The notes under the pieces were generated by a model. It searched no databases and was not told the origin of the DNA. It saw nothing but the letters and a program-made list of their open reading frames with translations. Of a stretch of 64,000 bases of DNA, positions 54,158-64,000 are shown one piece after another (the first letter of the stretch is position 1; the number at the start of each line of letters is the position of its first letter). Source of the stretch: Pseudomonas leptonychotis (GTDB taxonomy: Bacteria > Pseudomonadota > Gammaproteobacteria > Pseudomonadales > Pseudomonadaceae). The stretch covers positions 372,001 through 436,000 of the forward strand of contig NZ_RFLV01000001.1 in assembly GCF_004920405.1 (NCBI RefSeq), read 5' to 3'. The position numbers and the translations under genes were made by a program.

Positions 54158-54871
54158 TTACAAACCCAGTACCAGGTGCATATAGCGTTTAAGCATGGCC
54201 AACATCTCTTCGCTGTCCAGATGATCGATGCCATCGAGCAGGCCTTGATACTCCATGCGCACAATTATCGCCGTCAATAGCTTGGCATCCTGCTCCGCCT
54301 GCTGCGAGCCCAGGACTTCGAAGAAGTGCGTCACACCTTGCAGCAAAATCTGCCGGTGAGCACGTACCAACTCATGCAACCGCGGGTTGAGCAACGCTTC
54401 TTGCTGAAACGCTTGTTCGGCCAACAGGTGTTCGCGGCGATTCAACAATTGCTGGCGCACATACTCCACGGCCAGCCGGGCGATTTCATTGGCCAGACGC
54501 CGACGCGCCTCAGCGCTGCCGTCCAAACGGCTGACTTGCTCACGCAGCAAGCCTTCGGTGCCACTCCAAAACTGGCCCATATGCGCCGCACTGCGCTCGA
54601 CAAACTGAGCGAAGGTGTCGGTGATCAGGTCGTTGATGTCTTTGAAGTAATAGGTGGTCGCCGACAACGGCACTTCGGCCTCGGCAGCCACCGCACGGTG
54701 ACGCACGGCACGCACGCCTTCACGCACGATAATGCGCATGGCCGCGTCGAGAATGGCCTGACGGCGCTGCTCACTGCCTTGACGGCTGGCTTTGCGACCC
54801 TGGTATTGAACGCTCTCAGCAACGGCATTAGCCACCAGTGTGGCGCTATCTTGGGCGGGCTTGGCTGTCAC
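54158..54871 (-). CDS. TetR-family regulator (PA3699-like)
   Basis: A 237-residue TetR protein. A long N-terminal extension (to about 35) precedes the helix-turn-helix (RRQAILDAAMRIIVREGVRAVRHRAVAAEAEVPLSATTYYFKDINDLI). The helical ligand domain follows, with QAFQQEALLNPRLHELVRAHRQILLQG and a conserved end. It lies upstream of and in line with the lipoprotein and QEGLA genes, which it may control. PAO1 has PA3699 in this place, next to lysS. Confidence 0.85.
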   Translation of the reverse strand: MTAKPAQDSATLVANAVAESVQYQGRKASRQGSEQRRQAILDAAMRIIVREGVRAVRHRAVAAEAEVPLSATTYYFKDINDLITDTFAQFVERSAAHMGQFWSGTEGLLREQVSRLDGSAEARRRLANEIARLAVEYVRQQLLNRREHLLAEQAFQQEALLNPRLHELVRAHRQILLQGVTHFFEVLGSQQAEQDAKLLTAIIVRMEYQGLLDGIDHLDSEEMLAMLKRYMHLVLGL

Positions 54872-54953
54872 AGTAGGGCAATCCTCTCTCGGTTATTCAC
54901 GATGACATATGACTTAGTCAGTAAATCGCAAAGATAGTCCACTGGCAGGCAAT

Positions 54954-54979
54954 AAAAAGCCGCCCTTAGGCGGCTTTTT
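54954..54979. terminator. Bidirectional terminator after lysS
   Basis: AAAAAGCCGCC, a four-base loop and GGCGGCTTTTT form a strong hairpin with A and T runs on the two sides, six bases beyond the lysS stop. Confidence 0.95.
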
Positions 54980-54984
54980 CAGCA

Positions 54985-56502
54985 TCAGGCTTGTGGGCGC
55001 ATGTGTGGGAACAGAATCACGTCACGAATCGACGGTGAGTTGGTCAACAACATCACCAGGCGATCGATACCGATACCTTCGCCAGCGGTCGGCGGCATGC
55101 CGTACTCCAGCGCGCGAACAAAGTCAGCATCGTAGTGCATGGCTTCATCGTCGCCGGCGTCTTTGTCGGCGACCTGGGCCATAAAGCGTTCCGCCTGATC
55201 TTCCGCGTCATTGAGCTCGGAATAGGCGTTGGCGATTTCGCGACCACCGATAAACAGCTCGAAGCGGTCGGTGACATTCGGATTGTCGTCGTTGCGGCGC
55301 GCCAGTGGCGAAACCTCGAACGGGTACTGGGTAATGAAGTGTGGCTGTTCCAGCTTGTGCTCGACCAGCTCCTCGAAAATCATCACCTGTAGTTTGCCCA
55401 AGCCTTCAAAGCCCAGCACCTTGGCGCCGGCCTTTTTGGCGATGGCGCGCGCTTTGTCGATGTCATTGAGATCATCGGCAGTCAGCTCAGGGTTGTACTT
55501 AAGGATCGAGTCAAACACCGACAGACGCACGAACGGCTCACCGAAGTGGAACACCTTGTCGCCGTAAGGCACGTCGGTGCTGCCCAGAACCAGCTGGGCC
55601 AGTTCACGGAACAGCTCCTCGGTCAGGTCCATGTTGTCTTCGTAGTCGGCGTAGGCCTGGTAGAACTCGAGCATGGTGAACTCGGGGTTGTGCCGGGTCG
55701 AAACACCTTCGTTACGGAAGTTGCGGTTGATTTCGAAGACCTTCTCAAAACCGCCAACCACCAGGCGCTTGAGGTACAACTCCGGCGCGATACGCAGGAA
55801 CATTTCCATGTCCAGTGCATTGTGGTGGGTTTCGAATGGCTTGGCTGCGGCGCCGCCAGGGATGGTCTGCAGCATCGGCGTTTCCACTTCAAGGAAATCA
55901 CGCTGCATCAGGAAGCTGCGGATGTGCGCGATCACTTGCGAACGTACGCGGAAGGTCTGGCGCACGTCTTCGTTGACGATCAGGTCAACATAACGCTGAC
56001 GGTAGCGCTGCTCGGTGTCAGTCAGGCCGTGGTGCTTATCTGGCAGCGGACGCAAAGACTTGGTCAGCAGACGCACGTCGGTCATTTCCACGTACAGATC
56101 ACCCTTGCCGGAACGGGCCAGGGTGCCTACGGCGGAGATGATGTCGCCCATGTCCCAGCTTTTTACGGCGGCCAGGGTTTCTTCAGACAAGGTCTTGCGG
56201 TTGACGTAGACCTGGATGCGCCCAGTCATGTCCTGAATAACCATGAACGAGCCACGGTTGAGCATGATGCGACCGGCAACCTTGACTGGAATGGCAGCCT
56301 CGGCCAACTCTTCCTTGGTCTTCTCGGCGTACTGTTTCTGCAGGTCGGCGCAGTAGTTGTCACGGCGAAAATCGTTGGGGAAGGCGTTGCCCTGCGCACG
56401 GATGGCAGCAAGCTTTTCTTTGCGCAGGGCAATCAGCTTGTTTTCTTCCTGCTGCTGGTCTTCGTGGGAAAGGGCTTGCGGGTCGAGTTGTTGGTCGCTC
56501 AT
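54985..56502 (-). CDS. lysS: Lysyl-tRNA synthetase, class II
   Basis: A 505-residue class II LysRS that charges tRNA-Lys. An OB-fold anticodon domain (about 60-170, [26 protein letters not shown]) precedes the catalytic core with motif 2 ([29 protein letters not shown]) and motif 3 ([28 protein letters not shown]). It follows prfB, with 97 bases between the prfB stop and its start; the prfB-lysS pair is an old proteobacterial operon. Confidence 0.97.
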   Translation of the reverse strand: MSDQQLDPQALSHEDQQQEENKLIALRKEKLAAIRAQGNAFPNDFRRDNYCADLQKQYAEKTKEELAEAAIPVKVAGRIMLNRGSFMVIQDMTGRIQVYVNRKTLSEETLAAVKSWDMGDIISAVGTLARSGKGDLYVEMTDVRLLTKSLRPLPDKHHGLTDTEQRYRQRYVDLIVNEDVRQTFRVRSQVIAHIRSFLMQRDFLEVETPMLQTIPGGAAAKPFETHHNALDMEMFLRIAPELYLKRLVVGGFEKVFEINRNFRNEGVSTRHNPEFTMLEFYQAYADYEDNMDLTEELFRELAQLVLGSTDVPYGDKVFHFGEPFVRLSVFDSILKYNPELTADDLNDIDKARAIAKKAGAKVLGFEGLGKLQVMIFEELVEHKLEQPHFITQYPFEVSPLARRNDDNPNVTDRFELFIGGREIANAYSELNDAEDQAERFMAQVADKDAGDDEAMHYDADFVRALEYGMPPTAGEGIGIDRLVMLLTNSPSIRDVILFPHMRPQA

Positions 56503-56599
56503 GGTCGTTCGTCAGTCCTGTAAATCGTTGGTTGGGCGTGGCCCCGGCTGAAGGTTGAACGGCGCACCGGCCAACCTGCCTAAAACCATCACGCGGTGG

Positions 56600-57695
56600 T
56601 TACAGCCCTTGTTTCAGGCTTGCCACCAGATATTCATCGATGTCGCCATCAAGCACCTTGTCGCAGTCACTGCGCTCAATATTGGTGCGCAGATCCTTGA
56701 TTCGCGACGCATCGAGCACGTAAGAGCGAATCTGATGGCCCCAGCCAATATCTGACTTGGAGTCTTCCAGCACTTGCGAGGCGGCGTTGCGCTTTTGCAC
56801 TTCCTGCTCGTACAACCGCGCACGCAGCATCTTCATCGCGGTGTCTTTGTTGGCGTGCTGGGAGCGCTCGTTCTGGCAGCAGACCACAGTGTTACTCGGT
56901 ACGTGGGTGATACGTACCGCCGAGTCTGTGGTGTTTACGTGCTGACCACCGGCACCGGATGAACGATAGGTGTCGATACGCAGGTCAGACGGGTTGATCT
57001 CGATCTCGATGTTGTCATCGATTTCCGGCGAGACGAACACCGCAGTAAACGAGGTGTGCCGGCGGTTACCGGAGTCGAACGGGCTCTTGCGCACTAAGCG
57101 GTGCACGCCGATCTCGGTACGCAGCCAGCCAAAGGCGTATTCACCCTTGATATGCAGAGTGGCGCCTTTGATCCCTGCCACTTCACCCGCGGACAGTTCC
57201 ATGATGGTGGCATCGAAGCCACGCTTATCGGCCCAGCGCAGGTACATGCGCAACAGCATGTTGGCCCAATCTTGCGCTTCGGTGCCGCCGGAGCCCGCTT
57301 GGATATCGAGGTAGGCGTTGTTGGGGTCCATTTCGCCGCTGAACATGCGGCGGAACTCGAGTTTTTCGAGGATATCGCGCAGGCGCTCAACTTCGCTGAC
57401 CACATCAGCCACAGCGCCTTCGTCGTCTTCTTCAACGGCCATGTCGAGCAGATCACGGGAATCGGCAAGGCTGCTGTGCAGGTCATCCAGAGTGTCAACG
57501 ATCAGCGCCAGGGTGGCGCGCTCGCGGCCCAGATTCTGCGCGTACTCAGGATTGTTCCAGACGTTTGGATCTTCGAGCTCGCGGTTTACTTCGACTAAAC
57601 GATCATGTTTGTGATCGTAGTCAAAGATACCCCCGAATGGTCAGGGTGCGCTCGGACAGATCCTTGATGCTGTTGAGGATCGGGTTGATTTCCAT
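56600..57695 (-). CDS. prfB: Peptide chain release factor 2, programmed +1 frameshift
   Basis: RF2 is encoded in two frames: codons 1-24 from ATG 57695, then +1 slippage and 340 codons (57622-56600), total 364 aa. The slip site is CTT TGA C (57626-57620), preceded by the anti-Shine-Dalgarno stimulator GGGGG, in ATTCGGGGGTATCTTTGAC, exactly as in E. coli. When RF2 is scarce the in-frame UGA is read slowly and the ribosome shifts, giving autoregulation. [19 protein letters not shown] contains the catalytic GGQ, and the anticodon-like SPF motif is seen in RKSPFDSG. It recognises UAA and UGA. It precedes lysS. Confidence 0.96.
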
Positions 57696-57906
57696 AATGG
57701 TCGGCACTCGCAGGCGATTAGAGGTGTACAGCAGCCCGGTGCGGTCCGATAGCCAGCCTTACGGCGGCTGATCGGACACGGCAACCTGACCGTGGCCCCG
57801 AAGTTTCAGAAAAGCCGGCGAGTATACCCCAGTCAACGCCGCGCTGGCAGCCCACCACGAACACCGCTAGGCGGCTAGCGGTCGACCATTCGCCCTGCAT
57901 CGCGCC

Positions 57907-58929
57907 TCAATCTGGCTCCGCGATGCCCACTTGATTACGCCCATTCTGTTTGGCCAGGTACAAGCCCCGATCAGCCAGCTCGACCAGGCAAGTCGGCTCC
58001 ATGTCCATACGCGGCGTAAGTGTGGCAACACCCAGGCTGATGCTGACGGTCGACATCGGGGCGGGTTGCTCATGGGGAATCGCCAAAGCCTGTACGCAAA
58101 GCCGCACTTTCTCCGCGAACAAGCGTGCCCCGCCCCGCGAGGTGCCCGGCAGGATCATGACGAACTCCTCGCCGCCATAACGCGCTGCCAGGTCTGAAGA
58201 GCGACTGCACATGTCGCTCAAACAAGTTGCCACTCGGCGCAAAGCTTCATCGCCTTCCACGTGCCCAAAGCGGTCATTGAAGGCCTTGAAGTAGTCCACA
58301 TCAATCATCAGCAACGACAACTCGCTTTGCTCACGCAGCGCGCGCGCCCACTCGCTGTTCAAGCAATCATCAAAATGACGACGGTTGGCCAGGCCCGTGA
58401 GGCCGTCAGACCGCATCAAGCGCTGCAGCACCAGATTGGTCTCCAGCAACTGCTGCTGGCTCTCACGTAAGGCACGAAACGCTTCATCACGCTGTTGCAG
58501 GGCCAGATAGGAGCGCGAGTGGTAACGAATGCGCGCTACCAGCTCAATCACATCGGGCAATTTGACCAGATAGTCGTTAGCCCCCCGGGTGAATGCAGCG
58601 CTTTTGATCTTGGGGTCTTCTTTGGTGGACAGCACGATAATGGGCACATCCTGCAGCGTGCGGCGGCTGCGGTACTGGGCCAACAGTTCGAGGCCATCGA
58701 CCCCTGGCATGACCAGGTCCTGCAAAATCACCGTCGGCTTTATTTGCTCGGCCAAGGCCACCGCCTGCAGAGGGTCCGAACAGAAGTGAAAACTAATGTT
58801 TGGTTCAGTCGCCAAGGCCCGACGCACGGCCTCACCAATCATCGCCTGGTCGTCTACCAGCAACACCATCAACGGAGTAGATATCGGTGCATCCTCCTGA
58901 CCACCGCTAAGTTGAGGAAAACTCTGCAT
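57907..58929 (-). CDS. wspR: Diguanylate cyclase response regulator WspR
   Basis: A 340-residue REC-GGDEF protein. REC (about 20-140) has VLLVDDQ and phospho-acceptor Asp71 (ILQDLVMPG). The GGDEF domain (about 175-335) has GGEEF and an inhibitory RxxD site (RSSD) five residues before it, so product inhibition is expected. Phosphorylated by WspE it makes c-di-GMP, promoting biofilm and wrinkly colonies. GGAG lies eight bases before the ATG at 58929; upstream in-frame ATGs are less likely. It follows wspF with about 75 bases between, and lies next to prfB as in PAO1 (PA3702). Confidence 0.95.
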   Translation of the reverse strand: MQSFPQLSGGQEDAPISTPLMVLLVDDQAMIGEAVRRALATEPNISFHFCSDPLQAVALAEQIKPTVILQDLVMPGVDGLELLAQYRSRRTLQDVPIIVLSTKEDPKIKSAAFTRGANDYLVKLPDVIELVARIRYHSRSYLALQQRDEAFRALRESQQQLLETNLVLQRLMRSDGLTGLANRRHFDDCLNSEWARALREQSELSLLMIDVDYFKAFNDRFGHVEGDEALRRVATCLSDMCSRSSDLAARYGGEEFVMILPGTSRGGARLFAEKVRLCVQALAIPHEQPAPMSTVSISLGVATLTPRMDMEPTCLVELADRGLYLAKQNGRNQVGIAEPD

Positions 58930-59006
58930 ACCACTCTCTCCAGGCTTAGCGCCCATTATCGTTATAGACCCTGCAACATCCACGCGCACTTAGCCCCCTG
59001 CAGCCA

Positions 59007-60011
59007 TTAATCAAACAACGCCACCAGCCGTCGGCCTATATCGGCCAAGGGTAATATTTCCACGGCCGCATCAATCTGCGCTGCCGCTTTGGGCATGCCA
59101 TAGACCGCACAACTGGCCTGATCCTGAGCAATGGTCATAAAACCACGACGACGCATGCTCAAAAGCCCCTGAGCGCCGTCCCGGCCCATGCCGGTGAGCA
59201 GCACACCAATGGAATCACCGGCCCAATTGGCCACCACGCTGTCAAAAAACACGTCAATCGAGGGCCGGTAAATGTGCGCACTGGGCTCGGCGCAGTAGGT
59301 CAACTCGCCATTGGTCTGCAGAACCAGGTGGTCATTGCTGCCCGCCAGTAACACCGTCCCCGGCTGCGGCACATCGCCTTTGCGAGCCAGGCGCACCGGC
59401 AATGTTGACTCACTGGCCAACCACTGCGCCATGCCGGCAGCAAATGTCTCGTCAACGTGCTGCACCAGCACCACGGCGGCGGGAAAACCCTGTGGGAGCT
59501 GCTTGAGCAACTCAACCAAAGAAGCAGGCCCACCCGCCGACGCACCAATAGCCACCAAGCGCTGGCGACAACTGTTGCGATCACGCTGAGCCGGCTCGGT
59601 CGTTTTAGGCGCCGCTTTGGGCACCAGCAGCAGGCCCAAGTTATGAATCTTGCGCAGCAAAACGGCGGCTTCTGGCAACCGTGCGTCCCCCATCGCAGGC
59701 GTCGCCACTACATCAAGTGCGCCATGCCCCATGGCTTCAAATACGCGGCTGACGTGGCGCTCGACATCCGAGGTAACGATCAAGATGGCGCAGGGGGTGT
59801 GCGCCATGATCTGCCGAGTGGCCTCAACGCCATCCATGTCAGGCATCAGCAGGTCCATCAACAGCAGATCGGGGGTGTCTTCCTGGCAACGCCGCACGGC
59901 CTGCGCGCCGCTGCCGGCCACCCAGACCACCTGATGTTCGGGAGCATGCGCCAACGCACGACGCAACGCCTCGACTGCCAGCGGCATGTCGTTGACTATT
60001 CCGATTCTCAT
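59007..60011 (-). CDS. wspF: Chemoreceptor methylesterase WspF (CheB-like)
   Basis: A 334-residue CheB homologue. The REC domain (1-120) has Asp53 (LLLMDLLMPDMDG). The methylesterase domain (about 150-330) has Ser158 (AIGASAGG), His185 (VLVQHVD) and Asp in TGMGRDGAQG. It removes methyl groups from WspA and so turns the pathway down. wspF loss is the classic route to wrinkly, hyperadherent variants, with WspR constitutively active. It overlaps wspE by four bases (ATGA), so they are coupled in translation. Confidence 0.95.
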   Translation of the reverse strand: MRIGIVNDMPLAVEALRRALAHAPEHQVVWVAGSGAQAVRRCQEDTPDLLLMDLLMPDMDGVEATRQIMAHTPCAILIVTSDVERHVSRVFEAMGHGALDVVATPAMGDARLPEAAVLLRKIHNLGLLLVPKAAPKTTEPAQRDRNSCRQRLVAIGASAGGPASLVELLKQLPQGFPAAVVLVQHVDETFAAGMAQWLASESTLPVRLARKGDVPQPGTVLLAGSNDHLVLQTNGELTYCAEPSAHIYRPSIDVFFDSVVANWAGDSIGVLLTGMGRDGAQGLLSMRRRGFMTIAQDQASCAVYGMPKAAAQIDAAVEILPLADIGRRLVALFD

Positions 60012-62269
60012 CCCTGTGCCTCGCCTATTAGTACCTGCACCGCATCAAGCAGGGCTTCGTCATGAAAGCTGGCCTTGGCCAGGTAGTAATCCGCGCCGGC
60101 ATCCAGCCCCCGGCGGCGATCCTCTTCGCGATCTTTATAGGACACCACCATCACCGGTAACGTGCGCAACCGACTATCGCGGCGTAGCAGCGTCACCAGC
60201 TCGATACCATCCATGCGTGGCATGTCGATGTCGGTTATCAGCAAATCAAAGTGTTCATCACGCAGCGCATTCCAACCATCCATGCCGTCCACGGCTACCG
60301 CCACGTCATAGCCTCGACTGAGCAACAGCTTGCGTTCAAGCTCACGTACCGTCAGGGAGTCATCGACCACCAGCACACGCTTGCGCGTGGCTTCTTGAGC
60401 ACCTTGGCTGCGCCGGTCAACCCGTTCCAGATGGCCACTGCCCAAGAGCTTGCTAATCGAGCTGAACAAATCCTCAACGTCGAGAATCAACACCGGTGAG
60501 CCGTCATCCAGCAAGGCGCCGGCCGCGACATCGCGGACCTTGCCCAGCCGCGCATCAAGCGGCATGACCACCAGTGTGCGCTCGCCAACGAAACGCTCCA
60601 CGGCAATGCCATAGAGGTTGTCGCGTTCACGGATCAGCACCAGAGGGATGCCAGCCTCTTCGGTACGCCCCTCGGGACGCTGCAATAACTGGCTGGCGGC
60701 GATCAGGCTGACATGACGATCGCCATGCCAGAAATGCTGACGCCCCTCCAACTGCACAACATCCTCTGCGCTCACCCGCAGCATTTGCTCGATATGCGCC
60801 AGGGGGAAGGCATAGGCTTCACCTGCAACCTCCACCACCAGGCTGCGCACCACCGAAAGGGTCAGTGGCACTTGCAGAATAAAGGTACTGCCCTCGCCAC
60901 GCCGATGCGTCAGGCTCACGCTGCCGCGCAATTGACGTAGTTCGTGCTGCACCGCGTCGAGCCCCACACCCCGCCCGGACACCTCGGTGACCTGGTCGCG
61001 CAGACTGAAGCCCGGCAAGAATAAAAACGCCAGCAGCTCGTCCTCACTCAACCTTGCCGCCGTTTCGGCGCTGGCAAACTTACGCGTCACCACCACCTCG
61101 CGCAGGCGCTCCACATCAACCCCGGCGCCGTCATCACTCAATTCCAGCACCAGCATGCCGGCACGGTGACGCGCGCGCAGCAACAGCCGGCCCTCCTGCT
61201 CCTTACCCCTGCGTACACGCAATTCGGGCGGCTCAATGCCGTGGTCAACGGCATTGCGCAGCAAGTGGGTTAAGGGGGCGTCCAGGCGTTCGAGCACATC
61301 GCGATCAACTTGTGTAGCTTCACCCTCGATGTCCAAGCGTACCTGCTTACCGAGAGAGCGCCCCAGGTCACGCACCATGCGCGCACGCCCAACCAGCACA
61401 TCGGCCAACGGCCGCATACGCGAAGACAACGCCGCATCGTAGAGCGAGCGACTGCGTAGGCCGCCCTCCCAGGCAAACGTATCAAACGCTTCAAAATGTT
61501 CCTGCAGCAGCTGCTGGCATTCATTCAGTTGCGCCCTGGATTCCTCCAGCAGCGCCAGCGCCTGCGGCTCTAACGAGCTGCCCAGGGTCACGTCGCGCAA
61601 GGTATCCAAGGTACGTCGCAACGAGGACTGCTGACGTTTAAACCGCTGCAACGAGTCAGCCAACGGTTGAATGCGTTGAAACTCGACCAGAGCTTTACCC
61701 GACATGTCCAATAAATGATCGAGACGCTCGGACGAGACCCGCAACACCCGCCCACGGCCATCATCCAGTGGCTCCTCGACAGGCTCAGCAGAAGCCTCCA
61801 GGGCTGGCATCTGCGTGCCCTGCGCGGCGGGCTCGTCTGCAGATGCAGATACAGCCAATCCTAGGGCGGGGACCGCTGCCGCCAATTGCTGCTGCAACAG
61901 ACTCACCAACTGCTCAACCCGTTCAGCCGATGGAGCGTCCGCCACCACCTGCGCACCCACCCGACGTAGCAGGTCGGTGCCCTGCAACAAACCATCAATC
62001 TGTTCAGGCACTAAACGCAGTAAGCCTTCCTGAGCGGCAACCAGTAAGTCCTCCATGGCGTGAGCAACTTTCACCCCGTCCTCTAAACCGACGATGCGCG
62101 CAGCGCCCTTGAGCGAATGCGCCGCCCGCATACAGGCTTCCAGCTGCCCCGCATGATTGGGTTCGCGTTCCAACACCAAAAGGCCGCTATCGAGCACTTG
62201 CGCCTGGGCATCTGCTTCCATGCGGTAGAGTTCCAGCAGCGAGGCATCCCTCATCTGATCGGGCGTCAT
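60008..62269 (-). CDS. wspE: Hybrid chemosensory kinase WspE (CheA-REC)
   Basis: A 753-residue CheA-type hybrid kinase. The Hpt domain has phospho-accepting His51 (RAAHSLKGAARIVG). A dimerisation segment follows, then the ATPase (LRNAVDHGIEPPELR; DDGAGVDVERLRE; SGRGVGLDAV) and a CheW-like domain (about 470-600). The C-terminal REC (629-753) has Asp680 (LLITDIDMP). The kinase phosphorylates WspR and WspF. ATGA overlaps join it to wspD upstream and wspF downstream. Confidence 0.96.
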   Translation of the reverse strand: MTPDQMRDASLLELYRMEADAQAQVLDSGLLVLEREPNHAGQLEACMRAAHSLKGAARIVGLEDGVKVAHAMEDLLVAAQEGLLRLVPEQIDGLLQGTDLLRRVGAQVVADAPSAERVEQLVSLLQQQLAAAVPALGLAVSASADEPAAQGTQMPALEASAEPVEEPLDDGRGRVLRVSSERLDHLLDMSGKALVEFQRIQPLADSLQRFKRQQSSLRRTLDTLRDVTLGSSLEPQALALLEESRAQLNECQQLLQEHFEAFDTFAWEGGLRSRSLYDAALSSRMRPLADVLVGRARMVRDLGRSLGKQVRLDIEGEATQVDRDVLERLDAPLTHLLRNAVDHGIEPPELRVRRGKEQEGRLLLRARHRAGMLVLELSDDGAGVDVERLREVVVTRKFASAETAARLSEDELLAFLFLPGFSLRDQVTEVSGRGVGLDAVQHELRQLRGSVSLTHRRGEGSTFILQVPLTLSVVRSLVVEVAGEAYAFPLAHIEQMLRVSAEDVVQLEGRQHFWHGDRHVSLIAASQLLQRPEGRTEEAGIPLVLIRERDNLYGIAVERFVGERTLVVMPLDARLGKVRDVAAGALLDDGSPVLILDVEDLFSSISKLLGSGHLERVDRRSQGAQEATRKRVLVVDDSLTVRELERKLLLSRGYDVAVAVDGMDGWNALRDEHFDLLITDIDMPRMDGIELVTLLRRDSRLRTLPVMVVSYKDREEDRRRGLDAGADYYLAKASFHDEALLDAVQVLIGEAQG

Positions 62270-62937
62270 GCAAAACTCCTGCTGATGGCCTGACGCAGCA
62301 GCTCATCATCGAGCTGGGTAATGCTGCGTCCCTGCCACTGCACGACGCCACTGGCAAACTGGCTGACCGCCAGGCCACCATCGCGCACAGCCGGCTGCAC
62401 GCTGCGCAGGGGGATGGCATGAATACCGTCCACTTCGTCGACCGGAATCACCACCGGCCCGCCTTGCCCAGCCAGGATCAGCATGCGCGCAATAACGCGT
62501 GGCCCCGCTGCCGATGCCGCGCTGGTTGCGATGCCCAAGAGTTCGCCAAGCGCTACACAGGCCACCAGGGTGCCACGCACATTGGCCACGCCGAGCAGGC
62601 TGCGTGAACGCTGATGGGGTAACGAATGAATCGGCATCTGCGCCACCACCTCAACCAACCCGCGCGTTGCCAGTGCCAACCATTCCTCGGCAACCCGGAA
62701 TACCAGCAGCGAACAACGCTCAACGGCTTGTTCTTCTAGAACAGGCTCGACATCACCTTGCACTGACGCATAGCGCTCCAGCAGGCGAATCGCGGCGCCA
62801 GCGTGCACTTCACAATTACGGCAGTGCACATGCTCGCGTAGGCGTTCACAGCTTTTATCGCCCTGCACGCCGATACGATTCCAGCAGTCATCGATCACTG
62901 CAGCGCTCTCCACCAGCATCAGGTTATCGCTCATCAC
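62266..62937 (-). CDS. wspD: CheW-like coupling protein WspD
   Basis: A 223-residue CheW-type protein. A Cys-rich N-terminal segment (CWNRIGVQGDKSCERLREHVHCRNCEVHAGA) precedes the CheW fold (about 75-215, LVFRVAEEWLALATRGLVEVVAQMPIHSLPH; GVANVRGTLVACVALGELLG). It couples WspA to WspE. P. aeruginosa has two such proteins, WspB and WspD; the position between wspC and wspE makes this WspD. It overlaps wspC by 14 bases and wspE by four. Confidence 0.95.
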   Translation of the reverse strand: MMSDNLMLVESAAVIDDCWNRIGVQGDKSCERLREHVHCRNCEVHAGAAIRLLERYASVQGDVEPVLEEQAVERCSLLVFRVAEEWLALATRGLVEVVAQMPIHSLPHQRSRSLLGVANVRGTLVACVALGELLGIATSAASAAGPRVIARMLILAGQGGPVVIPVDEVDGIHAIPLRSVQPAVRDGGLAVSQFASGVVQWQGRSITQLDDELLRQAISRSFA

Positions 62938-64000
62938 GTTTCACTCCTGAAGGGCTGGCACGGCTTACGCGTTGTTGTAACCGCTGGGCACCGCCATGAT
63001 CACCTCGCGCCGCCAGTAATGCGGCCAAGTGCACCAGGCTCGCCACATGCTCGGGCTCCAGGTAAAGCGCTTTGCGGTAGTAACCCTGCGCCGTATCGCC
63101 CTGCCCCGCCATGTCATTGAGCAAACCCATCCAGTAGAACGTATCCGCGTTAGGGCCGTGCTTGAGCAGATAACGTTCGCAATCTTGCAGCGCCTCAGCA
63201 CTGCGCCCGGCATCCGCCAACTCAGCAATTCTGGCCAACGCACTGGCGGCACCGTCGAGCCGCGCGACAGACTCGGGGGCCGGCGTCATGCTCGCTCGTG
63301 CGCGAGGGGGTTGTGGCATCGGCACTGGCCGAACAGGGGCTGGCGCGATTACTGGCGCCACTGCGGCCAATTCAGGCGGCGCAACCGCACGTTTGAAGGC
63401 AAAGGTCAGCGGTGCGCCCAGGGCTCGCATGCCACGCTGAGTCAGCAAACTGGCCTCAGCAGGGCCGACAAAGAAAGTGCCATCCTCGTGCAACAGGCCC
63501 TGCAGCCGATCCAGTACAGCGTTCTGGGTCGGGCGATCAAAATAAATCAGCAGATTGCGGCAGAAAACAAAATCGAAGGGCGCTTCGCCGCCCAGCACGT
63601 GGCTGTCCAGCAGGTTGCCACAGCGCAGCTTGACCCCATCACGCACCCGCGCCTGCAACTGATAACCGCTGGCCGTGGCAGCGAAATAACGGTCGCGAAA
63701 ACTCAGGTCCTGGCCGCGAAACGAATTGCGCCCGTAGTGCCCAAAGCGCGCCAACTCCACCACTCGGGCACTGACGTCCAACGCTTCGACCTGGAACGCG
63801 GCCGGGGCGAAACCGGCGTCCAGCAATGCCATCACAATCGAGTAGGGTTCCTCACCACTGGAACACGGCAGACTCAGTATCCGTAGCGGACGACTGCCTA
63901 ACAGCGCGGCTTTACGTTTAAGCGCCAGGTTGGCCAATGTGACAAAAGACTCCGGGTAACGAAAGAACCAGGTTTCCGGCACCACGACGGCTTCCACCAA
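62924..64000 (-). CDS. wspC: Chemoreceptor methyltransferase WspC (CheR-like), N-terminus missing
   Basis: The frame is open to the right edge, so the first part of the N-terminal CheR helical domain is outside. The visible 358 residues start VEAVVVPETWFFRYPESF, followed by the SAM-binding motif RILSLPCSSGEEPYSI, FDFVFCRNLLIYFD and HEDGTFFVGPAE. The last 90 residues form TPR-like helices (YLLKHGPNADTFYWMGLLNDMAGQGDTAQGYYRKALYLEPE). It methylates WspA. It overlaps wspD. wspA and wspB are expected just beyond base 64000. Confidence 0.94.
   Translation of the reverse strand: MVEAVVVPETWFFRYPESFVTLANLALKRKAALLGSRPLRILSLPCSSGEEPYSIVMALLDAGFAPAAFQVEALDVSARVVELARFGHYGRNSFRGQDLSFRDRYFAATASGYQLQARVRDGVKLRCGNLLDSHVLGGEAPFDFVFCRNLLIYFDRPTQNAVLDRLQGLLHEDGTFFVGPAEASLLTQRGMRALGAPLTFAFKRAVAPPELAAVAPVIAPAPVRPVPMPQPPRARASMTPAPESVARLDGAASALARIAELADAGRSAEALQDCERYLLKHGPNADTFYWMGLLNDMAGQGDTAQGYYRKALYLEPEHVASLVHLAALLAARGDHGGAQRLQQRVSRASPSGVKRDER

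Noticed and set aside
55546..56523. A 325-codon plus-strand frame inside lysS
   Set aside because: Antisense shadow of a conserved essential gene; low-quality composition and no homology.

Overview
The window looks like chromosomal DNA of a Pseudomonas species other than P. aeruginosa. The support is gene order and REP repeats. From memory of PAO1, the right half follows PA3673 to PA3706: plsB, mexK-mexJ-mexL, rsmJ, tsaB, adk, ppc, a PA3688-like gene, AIM24 and QEGLA proteins, a lipoprotein, a TetR regulator, lysS, prfB and the wsp genes. Most of the window is GC-rich. The first 0.9 kb and a patch at about 32.8-33.96 kb are clearly AT-richer.

Left end (1-2300): a cell-surface glycan remnant (truncated methyltransferase, GtrA-like flippase, gene fragment), a decayed IS66 element, and a degenerate tRNA-Thr(CGT). 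This resembles the scar of an island. 2.4-24 kb is ordinary accessory chromosome: CvfB-like RNA-binding protein, LTA-synthase-like phosphotransferase, enoyl reductase, DEAD-box helicase, a queuosine-precursor transporter behind a preQ1-I riboswitch, an EamA/RarD permease, azoreductase, LysR regulator, hydrolase, cyclophilin, an MgtC/SapB protein, a RAYT transposase flanked by REPs, and an OprO/OprP-type porin.

The most interesting functional unit is a four-gene minus-strand operon at 21.5-24.0 kb: a small secreted peptide with EGKCG motifs, a DUF692 (MNIO) enzyme, a DUF2063 partner and a DoxX membrane protein. This is a bufferin/HvfABCD-type RiPP cluster, expected to make a modified, copper-binding peptide, and it has a plausible ECF-sigma promoter. 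plsB is divergent from it.

26.7-35.9 kb holds a Cache chemoreceptor, a CHASE4-PAS-GGDEF-EAL protein, a DUF4197 protein, then an AT-rich insert with one unrecognised gene (possibly phage-related). Where the insert ends, an Mrr-type nuclease gene is cut short. A 1.1-kb gene-free mosaic of repeats follows.

35.9-57.7 kb is core genome: a MexJK-type efflux pump with its divergent TetR regulator, rRNA and tRNA modification genes, adk, ppc, lysS, and prfB with its programmed frameshift. The extensin-like gene carries a premature amber stop. 57.9-64 kb holds wspR, wspF, wspE, wspD and part of wspC, translationally coupled for the most part. They form a chemosensory pathway that ends in the diguanylate cyclase WspR and so controls c-di-GMP and surface-attached growth; wspA and wspB should lie beyond the right edge.

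Three copies of a roughly 130-170 bp dispersed repeat, several REPs, and a pair of inverted ~210 bp repeats occupy intergenic space.
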